A DNA stretch of 18,592 bases from positions 3,225-21,816 of the forward strand of contig JAUNCV010000014.1 of the NCBI GenBank assembly GCA_030526445.1. The letters are read 5' to 3'. The notes beneath the pieces are model-generated. The model was not told the DNA's origin and did not search any database. It saw only the letters and a program-made list of their open reading frames with translations. Shown here piece by piece: positions 1 through 6,841 of the stretch; position 1 is the stretch's first letter, and each line of letters begins with the position of its first letter. This DNA is from Bacteroidales bacterium. Its GTDB lineage: Bacteria > Bacteroidota > Bacteroidia > Bacteroidales > UBA3663. The position numbers and the translations under genes were made by a program.

Positions 1-1963
1 TTCCTTTGTCGTAATAATCATCCTTGATTGATGTTTTTGCAATCACCTCCTTGATTTGCTCCAGGGTGAGTTTAGGGTCTGCTTCGAGCCAGAGGGCAAT
101 GGTGCCGGCCATGAAGGGCGCCGACATTGAGGTGCCTTGTGAAATCATCCAGTCATAGATGTTCTGGCCCTCTTCTTTGCGGGCTGCCACCATCTGGTCT
201 AACAAGTTATAATAGCGACTGGCCGATGAGATGATGGCTGCGCCAGGAGCCAACACGTGAGGCAGCGTTGAGCCATCGCTCATAGTGCCATAGCTTGAGA
301 AGGCAGAGGCATCTTTGACTTCGAAGCCATAGCTATACACTTTACCATCGATGATGGAGCCCCAGTAGTCGTTGGTATTGAACGAACCCACAGCAATGGT
401 GTTTGGGCCGCAAGCCAAGTTGTTGATTGAACCGTCGCTGCTACCCATTTCCCAGCCCTCGACCTTCATGTGACGGTAGGAAGAAAAGCTGGTGAACTGT
501 GTTTCGTTGAAGTTCGGGTTGCAATACATCTCAATGTGCTTTCCGGCCTCGGCATTTGCCTCAATGCCTATCAGATAACGCTCGTTACTGTTGCTTTCCA
601 TGTTGTTCAATATATTGAACTGCACAACACTGCGCCAGCGCAGAGAGGTGTCGTCCAGTCCCCAGTAGAGACCTATTTCGCCATTGAACCATTGGGCAAG
701 GTCGAGGTCAACAATGTCGGTCGAATCTTTGCGGTAACCTTCGTTGGTCAGCCAGTGCTGGCTTCCATCCAGATTGTCTTCGCTGGGGGTGAGACGCTTG
801 ACAATCTCTTTGGTTTCGGCATCAAAGACAACGACGCTTACTTGCATCTCAGTGCTGTCACTGTTCCAGACGTCCACATCGGTGTAGCGATAAATGGTGT
901 TTGTTGATCCATCTTCAAAATCGAGTCCACCATCAACAAAGGTGCGCACATAAGGAGCATCGGCCGTAATCTCTTTCTTGACAGCTACGTTAAAGTCGCC
1001 TTCGTTGCCCGCAGAAATCACAATGATAGCGTTCTCTTCGGCAGCCATTCGGTTGAGATACTGGGTGTAGATGTCTGAGCCGTCGTGTGGGCCAATGTTC
1101 GAGCCCAATGACAGATTGACAACGCAGCGCTTGGCTTCGCGTCCGGTACTGTCGCCCTTGGCATAGTTGATAACATCGCCAACGCCCATCAGGATAGAGG
1201 TTTCGTTGAGTTGTGACAGGCCCGCAGCTGCAATATCTGCATCGTAGGCTACGCCATAATAGGGATTTGCAGCCTCTTTGATGGTTGCTTTGCCGGTAGC
1301 TTTGCTGGCCTGTGCCATGGTGAGCTGGCCCTTGTAGCCACCCGCCATGATGCCAAGCACATGGGTGCCGTGAGTCTCCTGAGGCGAATCGGTGGTGGCT
1401 TCAGGAACCTCTTCTTCAGAGAAGATGGAGTCAACAACCATGCCATCGGGGGTGGTTGTGATGATAGAGAACTGCTTCACGCGATTGTTGCCCAAACTAT
1501 CAAGGAAGTTGATGTGGTTGGGGTCGATGCCGGTGTCAACAACACCACACACCACACCTTTGCCGGTGTAGGGCAGAGGAATGTCGGTGCCTTTGTGCAC
1601 ACTGTTCACTTTGGTCATGAGGCGAGCTTTGCTCATGTGCGGTGTCAAGGTGTTGCCGAGCTCAAAACGAGCTACAGCAGGATGACTGGACACTTTGTCG
1701 ATGGCATCGATAGCTACGTTGGCAAACACAAACTCACGGTCGGTGCGAACAATATCAACACCGGCTTTTTGCAGTTCGGCCGCACTGAAGCCCTCTGACA
1801 ACTTTATCATTGCCAGAACGGTGGTTGCCTGTGTGCTGCGGCTTTCGGCCGGCACGTTGCGTAACTGTCTTAAATGAGCTCTGCTCGCAAGGCTGAGCGA
1901 ACCCTGAGCATGAGAACAGAGAGCCAAACCTGCGAGCAGAAGTGTGAGGAATGATTTCTTCAT
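1..1963 (-). CDS. S8 (subtilisin-family) serine protease, secreted, C-terminus cut by window edge
   Basis: This is an open frame of 654 codons that runs off the left edge. It starts at the ATG at 1961-1963 and opens with a signal peptide (MKKSFLTLLLAGLALCSHAQ), so the product is exported. The subtilase triad is readable: Asp143 in VVDTGID, His198 in ETHGTHVLGIMAG, and Ser612 in QGTSMSAPFMAG (codon at 128-130). The oxyanion Asn is at about 320 in ISAGNEGD. Asn to Ser spans about 290 residues against about 65 in subtilisin, so roughly 225 residues are inserted between them, as in large cell-surface subtilases. Residues 45-105 look like an inhibitor-type propeptide. It lies 23 bp after trxB in the same direction, so readthrough from trxB is possible. 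A C-terminal sorting domain (type IX secretion) cannot be judged because the end is missing. The protease family is firm; the substrate is unknown. Confidence 0.93.
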   Translation of the reverse strand, partial: MKKSFLTLLLAGLALCSHAQGSLSLASRAHLRQLRNVPAESRSTQATTVLAMIKLSEGFSAAELQKAGVDIVRTDREFVFANVAIDAIDKVSSHPAVARFELGNTLTPHMSKARLMTKVNSVHKGTDIPLPYTGKGVVCGVVDTGIDPNHINFLDSLGNNRVKQFSIITTTPDGMVVDSIFSEEEVPEATTDSPQETHGTHVLGIMAGGYKGQLTMAQASKATGKATIKEAANPYYGVAYDADIAAAGLSQLNETSILMGVGDVINYAKGDSTGREAKRCVVNLSLGSNIGPHDGSDIYTQYLNRMAAEENAIIVISAGNEGDFNVAVKKEITADAPYVRTFVDGGLDFEDGSTNTIYRYTDVDVWNSDSTEMQVSVVVFDAETKEIVKRLTPSEDNLDGSQHWLTNEGYRKDSTDIVDLDLAQWFNGEIGLYWGLDDTSLRWRSVVQFNILNNMESNSNERYLIGIEANAEAGKHIEMYCNPNFNETQFTSFSSYRHMKVEGWEMGSSDGSINNLACGPNTIAVGSFNTNDYWGSIIDGKVYSYGFEVKDASAFSSYGTMSDGSTLPHVLAPGAAIISSASRYYNLLDQMVAARKEEGQNIYDWMISQGTSMSAPFMAGTIALWLEADPKLTLEQIKEVIAKTSIKDDYYDKG

Positions 1964-1986
1964 ACCTATATTAAAGTGTTTTGAAC

Positions 1987-2919
1987 TTATTCGTTCAGAT
2001 AGCGTTCGGCATCCATGGCTGCATGGCAACCGCTACCTGCTGCCGAGATGGCCTGACGGTAGATTGGATCTGCCACATCGCCTGCGGCAAAGACGCCAGG
2101 AATGTTGGTCTGAGTGGTTGGGTGCTTGGTGATGACAAAGCCCTGCTCGTCGCACTCGAGAGCTGGACGGAACACCTCAGTGTTTGGGTGATGACCGATA
2201 GCGAGGAAGAAGCCGTCGATTTCGATGTCGAACTTCTCTTCGTTCTCCTTGCCCTTGTTGCGAACCAAGTGAGCGCCCTCAACACCATCTTCGCCAAAGA
2301 GACCCAGGGTCTGGGTGTTCCAGAGAATCTCGATGTTCTCCATCTCCTTGACCTTCTTCTGCATAGCATCGCTGGCACGAAGCACATCGCGACGCACAAT
2401 CATATAGACCTTCTTGGCCAGATGTGCCAAATACTGAGCCTCCTCGCAAGCAGTGTCACCACCACCCACTACGGCTACAGTGCGCTTGCGATAGAAGAAA
2501 CCATCGCAGGTGGCGCAAGCCGAAACGCCCATGCCGGCATATTTCTTTTCGTCGTCAAGACCAAGATATTTGGCCGAAGCACCGGTCGAGATGATGACGG
2601 TCATGGCATCTAACTCAGTGCCATCGTCAATCACTACATGGTGTGGCTGGTGTGGTTCGGTGGCAAAATCAACGCGAGTAACTACGCCAAAACGAACATC
2701 GGCACCCAAACGAACAGCCTGCTTGCGCAGATCTTCCATCAGTTCAGGACCAGTGGTTCCCTCAGGATAACCAGGAAAGTTTTCAATCTCGGTGGTCTGG
2801 GTGAGCTGGCCACCAGGCTGGTTGCCTTCGTAGAGTACTGGATTCAAACCGCTGCGTGATGCGTAGATAGCAGCTGTGTAGCCTGCAGGACCGCTGCCGA
2901 TGATAAGACACTTGATCAT
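1987..2919 (-). CDS. trxB: Thioredoxin-disulfide reductase
   Basis: A 310-residue flavoprotein that reduces thioredoxin with NADPH in the cytoplasm. Visible motifs are the FAD-binding GSGPAG (8-13), the redox-active pair C135-A-T-C138 followed by D139, the NADPH-binding GGGDTA (152-157), the VRRDVLR basic motif near 175-181, and the second FAD motif AAGDV (278-282). Length and order match low-molecular-weight bacterial TrxB. The frame stays open 18 codons further upstream, but that stretch is AT-rich, lysine/asparagine-rich leader. The ATG at 2917-2919 puts MIKCLIIGSG at the normal TrxB N-terminus and lies downstream of a -7 promoter element. It is probably transcribed separately from trmN6 (149-bp gap) and perhaps together with the protease gene downstream. 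Confidence 0.97.
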   Translation of the reverse strand: MIKCLIIGSGPAGYTAAIYASRSGLNPVLYEGNQPGGQLTQTTEIENFPGYPEGTTGPELMEDLRKQAVRLGADVRFGVVTRVDFATEPHQPHHVVIDDGTELDAMTVIISTGASAKYLGLDDEKKYAGMGVSACATCDGFFYRKRTVAVVGGGDTACEEAQYLAHLAKKVYMIVRRDVLRASDAMQKKVKEMENIEILWNTQTLGLFGEDGVEGAHLVRNKGKENEEKFDIEIDGFFLAIGHHPNTEVFRPALECDEQGFVITKHPTTQTNIPGVFAAGDVADPIYRQAISAAGSGCHAAMDAERYLNE

Positions 2920-2951
2920 ATTTATTTTCTTATATTTTTTATTATTGCGCG

Positions 2952-2959
2952 CAAAGATA
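2952..2959 (-). promoter_or_regulatory. Putative -7 promoter element for trxB
   Basis: On the minus strand this reads TATCTTTG, an exact match to the Bacteroidota -7 consensus TAnnTTTG, 32 bp upstream of the trxB ATG. The nearest TTTG that could serve as the -33 box (2984-2987) is 24 bp away, longer than the usual 19-21 bp, so the promoter may be weak. The rest of the 149-bp gap is AT-rich and shows no clear terminator for trmN6. Confidence 0.55.
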
Positions 2960-3068
2960 GCAATAATTTTCAATTATCACTCTCAAAATTTGCATAAATT
3001 GCACATATTTACTCAATTTTGTAGGTGAAAATGAGAAAAAGTACTTGTGCTTGTGTAGAATTTGAGTG

Positions 3069-3794
3069 TTATTCGTAAATCTTGCCAGTCAGGAAGGGTC
3101 CGAGTTGCTTTTTATACCACTCTGTGTAGGTTCGGTCTTCGTTGCGCATGCAAAAGTTATGTACTTGGGTCTCTATGCCAGAGGCCTTCACAAAGACCAG
3201 CACATAGCGTTTGGCTGGCTGATTGGGAAGCGCCTGTACCTGGTTGTTTTCGAGCAGAGAGAAGCCGGCATTGGCGCCAATGGTCAAGAAGTCGGTGAGC
3301 ACTTCGGGCGGAATGCACACCGAGAATGTGCCACCATCGGCCAAAAGTGAATAGGCACCCTCAATGAGAACCTCGAAAGGAAGAGACGAGCTGTGTCTGG
3401 CTCGCAAACGACGCAAGTCGGGGCACTCGAGAGAGCGGTCAAAGTAAGGTGGATTGCACACTACTGCATCAAATACTGCTTTACCCTGAGCCTCTTCCAG
3501 ATAGTGCTGGAAAGAGTCGTGGATAAGTGTGATACGCTCTTCCCAGGGCGATGCCGCAAAGTTTGTGGTGGCATCGAGCACAGCGTCGTTGTCAATCTCT
3601 ATGGCCGTAATCTGAGCCTCGGCATAACGTTGAGCCATCATCAGGGCGATGATACCGGTGCCAGTGCCGATGTCGAGCAGACGAGGGCCACCATGAGCAA
3701 GGGTACCGAGCAGATCACTGTCGGTACCCACTTTCATGCCAGCATGTGTTTGGTCAATGCTGAAATGCTTGTATTGAAAAATATTCTTTTTCAC
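3069..3794 (-). CDS. trmN6: tRNA1(Val) (adenine37-N6)-methyltransferase, GTG start
   Basis: A 241-residue SAM-dependent methyltransferase of the YfiC/TrmN6 family, which makes m6A at position 37 of a valine tRNA. The SAM loop is DIGTGTG (41-47), the ribose-binding acidic residue is in AIEID (64-68), and the catalytic NPPY is at 114-117. The family N-terminal block FQYKHFSIDQTHAGMKVGTDS is present. That block requires the GTG at 3792-3794 as the start, because the next ATG (residue 20) would remove it. The GTG shares 4 bases (GTGA) with the stop of the regulator gene upstream, so the two are probably translationally coupled. It has no obvious link to starch use. Family assignment is firm; tRNA specificity is by family only. 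Confidence 0.9.
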   Translation of the reverse strand: MKKNIFQYKHFSIDQTHAGMKVGTDSDLLGTLAHGGPRLLDIGTGTGIIALMMAQRYAEAQITAIEIDNDAVLDATTNFAASPWEERITLIHDSFQHYLEEAQGKAVFDAVVCNPPYFDRSLECPDLRRLRARHSSSLPFEVLIEGAYSLLADGGTFSVCIPPEVLTDFLTIGANAGFSLLENNQVQALPNQPAKRYVLVFVKASGIETQVHNFCMRNEDRTYTEWYKKQLGPFLTGKIYE

Positions 3795-5416
3795 AGTTTC
3801 GCTACATTTTCTTCGAATTTCTCTTTGTCGCCAATAGCATTGTTTCGCACGCGCGAACGATAATTATAAATCGTTGTAAGCGAATAGCCAAGGAACTTAG
3901 CTATCTGGTTGCTATCGGTTTCGCCAAGGCGAATAAGTGCAAAAATGCGTAACTCGGTGGTGAGCAATTCGCCTCGTTTCGGAATAATCTGAGCCTCGGG
4001 CAGCAACAGCGTGTTGAAGTCTTCGATAAAGTTGGGATAGAGAGCCAGGAAAGCCTCATCGAAGTCGGTGTAGAAGTGCGCTTGCTCATCGGCCATAAAC
4101 TGGTTCGACTTGAGTTGCTTAGCCAGTTCGTCGGTCTGTCTGGCTTGCAAGAGTCGGTAAAGCTGACGCTGGAAACTCTCCATAGCGCTCAGATAGCGGC
4201 GTGAGCGGGTAAGATACTTCATCAGGTATTCCTCTTTAACCTTATCGGCCGACTGCAACTGCTGGTTGGCCGCTTGCAGTTGTTTGTTGCCTTGCTTGAG
4301 GCGGCTATTGGCTTCGGCCAAAGCTTCGCGAACATGGTTGAGGCGTCGATGCTGACGCAGCAATCCCCAGGTACCGATGGCAAGGAGTAACATCACCACA
4401 ATGAGAATCAGGAAAATGATAAGGCGCACACGGTCACGAGTGTTTTCGGCAACCATTCGGGCTCGGTCAATGATGGGGAAGATGGCCGAAGCCTCGACGG
4501 TTCGCAGACCCGCGTTACAGAAGGTGGCATCTTCGAGCGAACAAAGGAGATAGTAATAAGCACGCTGGCCATCGCCCGCAAGAAAAAGTTGCTGAGCCAG
4601 CAGGGGAAGTGCCATGTACTCGGTGTTGCCCGCCTCAAGGTCGCCTAAAGCGGTGAGCGCTAAGTAGTGAATGGCATTTTTGCTGTCGCCCATTTTGTCG
4701 TAAGCCTGCGCCAGACGTGAGTAGGCATAGACCTGCTGTGTGTCACTCCAGTTGTCGAGGTTGGCCAAAAGTGTGTCAATGCAGCCAATGTAGTTGCCTT
4801 GATCGTACATCTTGTTGGTGCGGACAATGATGCGGTTTGCTTCATCGGGCTCGAGCATGGCAATAGAGTCATGATAGAGCGAAGCCTCTTTTCGCAGGCG
4901 TTTAGACAGTTCAGGCTGCGAACGCTGACAATAATCGGCACGCCAACCAGAAATGGTGTGTAGCGCATTGTAGTATAACAGACGCTCGCTGTCTTCTGTA
5001 AGTTGGCTTTGAACCTCTTCCAGACAGTTATAGGCATCGGCATAAAGGCCCATCATGCCAAAGGTTCGGGCACGAAGTGTGGTGCAGCGAATGCGCAGGT
5101 GGGTGTCAATGGCATACTCGGGAGTGCGCTCAATGCGATTGAGCACACTCAGGGTAGAGTCGGTCTGAAACGATTCGTAGAGATAGTAGAGAGAGAAAAG
5201 CGCATCGAGACGCTGCTGTCCGGAGGTGCGTTTGGCTACCAGCAGCAAACTGTCGCAACGCTCAATTCTTTTTTGTTGTACAGCCTCTTTTTTATCAATA
5301 GCACGATCAATAGCCGAAAGTAACTGTTCGGTACTTCTTTTATTAGGTAAAGCACTTGCTACCGATGCCCACAAGAGCATCGGCAACAAGTAAAGATATG
5401 TTTTTCGCCAAAACAT
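3791..5416 (-). CDS. susR: SusR-like membrane-spanning TPR/HTH regulator (DUF6377 type)
   Basis: A 541-residue protein. It has a signal peptide (1-22), an alpha-helical TPR-like sensor region (about 30-325, for example AYSRLAQAYDKMGDSKNAIHYL), and one membrane helix (332-353, IIFLILIVVMLLLAIGTW). A glutamine-rich coiled coil follows (358-400). The C-terminal LuxR-like helix-turn-helix is at about 486-527 (TELRIFALIRLGETDSNQIAKFLGYS). This topology puts the sensor in the periplasm and the DNA-binding part in the cytoplasm, as described for SusR of Bacteroides, which activates sus genes in response to maltose and larger oligomers. The location inside a sus-like locus supports the same role. The gene is 22 bp after the MFS gene and overlaps trmN6 by 4 bp, so it probably lies in the operon it controls. 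The family is firm; the ligand is inferred. Confidence 0.85.
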   Translation of the reverse strand: MFWRKTYLYLLPMLLWASVASALPNKRSTEQLLSAIDRAIDKKEAVQQKRIERCDSLLLVAKRTSGQQRLDALFSLYYLYESFQTDSTLSVLNRIERTPEYAIDTHLRIRCTTLRARTFGMMGLYADAYNCLEEVQSQLTEDSERLLYYNALHTISGWRADYCQRSQPELSKRLRKEASLYHDSIAMLEPDEANRIIVRTNKMYDQGNYIGCIDTLLANLDNWSDTQQVYAYSRLAQAYDKMGDSKNAIHYLALTALGDLEAGNTEYMALPLLAQQLFLAGDGQRAYYYLLCSLEDATFCNAGLRTVEASAIFPIIDRARMVAENTRDRVRLIIFLILIVVMLLLAIGTWGLLRQHRRLNHVREALAEANSRLKQGNKQLQAANQQLQSADKVKEEYLMKYLTRSRRYLSAMESFQRQLYRLLQARQTDELAKQLKSNQFMADEQAHFYTDFDEAFLALYPNFIEDFNTLLLPEAQIIPKRGELLTTELRIFALIRLGETDSNQIAKFLGYSLTTIYNYRSRVRNNAIGDKEKFEENVAKL

Positions 5417-5438
5417 TATTAATAAAAATAGTTTTTGC

Positions 5439-6776
5439 TTATTCGTAAATCAGAATAAAAGTGATTACTTCTTGATGGCCCATACAGCCAAGCAGCCAGC
5501 GATGAGCAAGCATGCCTACCTGACTGCCAACAGCGCTGAGAACTACACCGCCCAATACTGCTGCTACAATCTGTGGCAAGCAGATGGTGCAGTTGAAGAG
5601 ACCCAAGTAGGTGCCCATCTTAGGATTGCCCTGCAATGCGTTGGTGAAGAAGATGAATGGGAAAGCCAGCATGGCAGCCCAGCCACAACCTACAAGAGCG
5701 TAAGCAACCCAGAGCATGTACTGATCGTGAATCCAGAGCATCATGATGAAGCCAAGACCACCAAGAGCCAAACTGAGTGAGTAGCAGATCTTGTCTGACT
5801 TGAGCCACTGAGAAATCAGCGGAATGAATGGAGCCCAAAGTACACTGCCTACTGCCTGGATAGCATAGCATACACCGTTCCAGTTGCCGGCCTCCTGATA
5901 ACCTGCTGACTGGGTGTCGGTGGTGCCCCAGCACATCTCGGCAATAGCGCCAGTAGAGTAGCTCCACATGTACATAAATGCAGCCCAGCAGAAGAACTGA
6001 ACGAGACCGATCGACATAAAGGTGTACATGATAGATGGCTTCTTGCCCTGTGCTACAGTGCCATTTTCAGCCTTCTTCTCAACAACCTCAGGCATGGCCT
6101 CAAGCTGTGCAGGTGAGTATTCCTTCACATTCATGGTGGTGTAGATAACGCAAGCGATGAGGATTGCTGCACCAATGTAGAATGAGTAAATTACAGAGTT
6201 AGGAATTACGCCTTCTGGAGCAACGTTCTGCACACCAAGGAAAGTGAAGATGTATGGGAAAAGGTAACCCACTACAGAGCCGAGGTTGCAGAGGAACGAT
6301 TGGATAGAGTAAGCGGTGGTCTTCTGCTCTTCGTTGACCATATCGCCTACCATCATCTTGAATGGCTGCATGGCCACATTGATCGAGGTGTCGAGGAACA
6401 TGAGAGAGAAGAGACCGAAAATCATAGAGCCGGTCAAACCCCAGCAAACAACCTGTGTGGTGAGACCCAGGCTACCTGCGTTAGGCAACAGCACCATAAC
6501 GGCCACAGCTACGATAGCGCCAATGAACAGATATGGGATGCGGCGACCGAAACGGCACCAGGTCTTGTCGGAAAGAACACCAATGATAGGCTGAACAAGC
6601 ATGCCCATGAGTGGTGGAAGGATCCAGAAGAAAGAAAGTTGGTGTGGATCGGCACCAAGTGTTGCGAAGATTCGCGATATGTTGGCCGACTGCAAAGCGT
6701 ATGCAATCTGAACGCCAAAGAAGCCAAAACTCAGGTTGATGAGTTGGCTCATCTTTAAATTAGGAAGTTGTTTCAT
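5439..6776 (-). CDS. MFS glycoside/maltose transporter (SLC45-like), probable frameshift at the 3' end
   Basis: As read, 445 residues with about 11 hydrophobic segments. The start at 6774-6776 (MKQLPNLKMSQLINLSFGFFG) fits the family; an in-frame start 28 codons upstream would run through a hairpin and is rejected. The signature GVLSDKTWCRFGRRIPY (66-82) matches the motif of SLC45/GPH-type proton-coupled sucrose and maltose carriers. A charged cytoplasmic loop (about 235-270) separates the two halves. It would carry maltose or short glucans across the inner membrane to MalQ. After about residue 423 the frame turns into a non-hydrophobic tail (AHRWLLGCMGHQ...). The next frame instead encodes LLIAGCLAVWAIKK and a stop at 5465-5467, the expected twelfth helix. 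Removing one A from the AA at 5508-5509 restores a 436-residue carrier. The substrate is inferred from neighbours. Confidence 0.87.
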   Translation of the reverse strand: MKQLPNLKMSQLINLSFGFFGVQIAYALQSANISRIFATLGADPHQLSFFWILPPLMGMLVQPIIGVLSDKTWCRFGRRIPYLFIGAIVAVAVMVLLPNAGSLGLTTQVVCWGLTGSMIFGLFSLMFLDTSINVAMQPFKMMVGDMVNEEQKTTAYSIQSFLCNLGSVVGYLFPYIFTFLGVQNVAPEGVIPNSVIYSFYIGAAILIACVIYTTMNVKEYSPAQLEAMPEVVEKKAENGTVAQGKKPSIMYTFMSIGLVQFFCWAAFMYMWSYSTGAIAEMCWGTTDTQSAGYQEAGNWNGVCYAIQAVGSVLWAPFIPLISQWLKSDKICYSLSLALGGLGFIMMLWIHDQYMLWVAYALVGCGWAAMLAFPFIFFTNALQGNPKMGTYLGLFNCTICLPQIVAAVLGGVVLSAVGSQVGMLAHRWLLGCMGHQEVITFILIYE

Positions 6777-6792
6777 TATGTGATTTTTTATT

Positions 6793-6816
6793 CCCCTCCC
6801 TATGCGAAGGGAGGGG
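6793..6816. other. GC-rich intercistronic hairpin between malQ and the MFS gene
   Basis: CCCCTCCCT (6793-6801) and AGGGAGGGG (6808-6816) form a perfect 9-bp stem with a 6-nt loop, in otherwise AT-rich DNA. In the direction of transcription (minus) it is followed by an A-rich stretch and the MFS start codon 16 nt later. There is no T run, so it is not a typical intrinsic terminator. It may stabilise or process the mRNA between malQ and the transporter, or be a REP-like repeat. Function is not shown by sequence. Confidence 0.7.
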
Positions 6817-6841
6817 GATAAGAAGTAGAGTTGTATTTTTT

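Noticed and set aside
470..907. Plus-strand open frames across the protease gene (also 1361-1798)
   Set aside because: They lie opposite a continuous protease frame with a full catalytic triad and have no recognisable motif or promoter.
1981..2613. Plus-strand 210-codon frame opposite trxB
   Set aside because: Antisense shadow of trxB, whose FAD, NADPH and CATC motifs are all intact on the minus strand.
2920..3068. Possible rho-independent terminator after trmN6
   Set aside because: T-rich stretches are present but I found no stable stem before them.
5439..5451. 13-bp string TTATTCGTAAATC shared by the 3' ends of the MFS gene (5439) and trmN6 (3069)
   Set aside because: Too short to show duplication; both are stop-codon regions and flanking bases differ.
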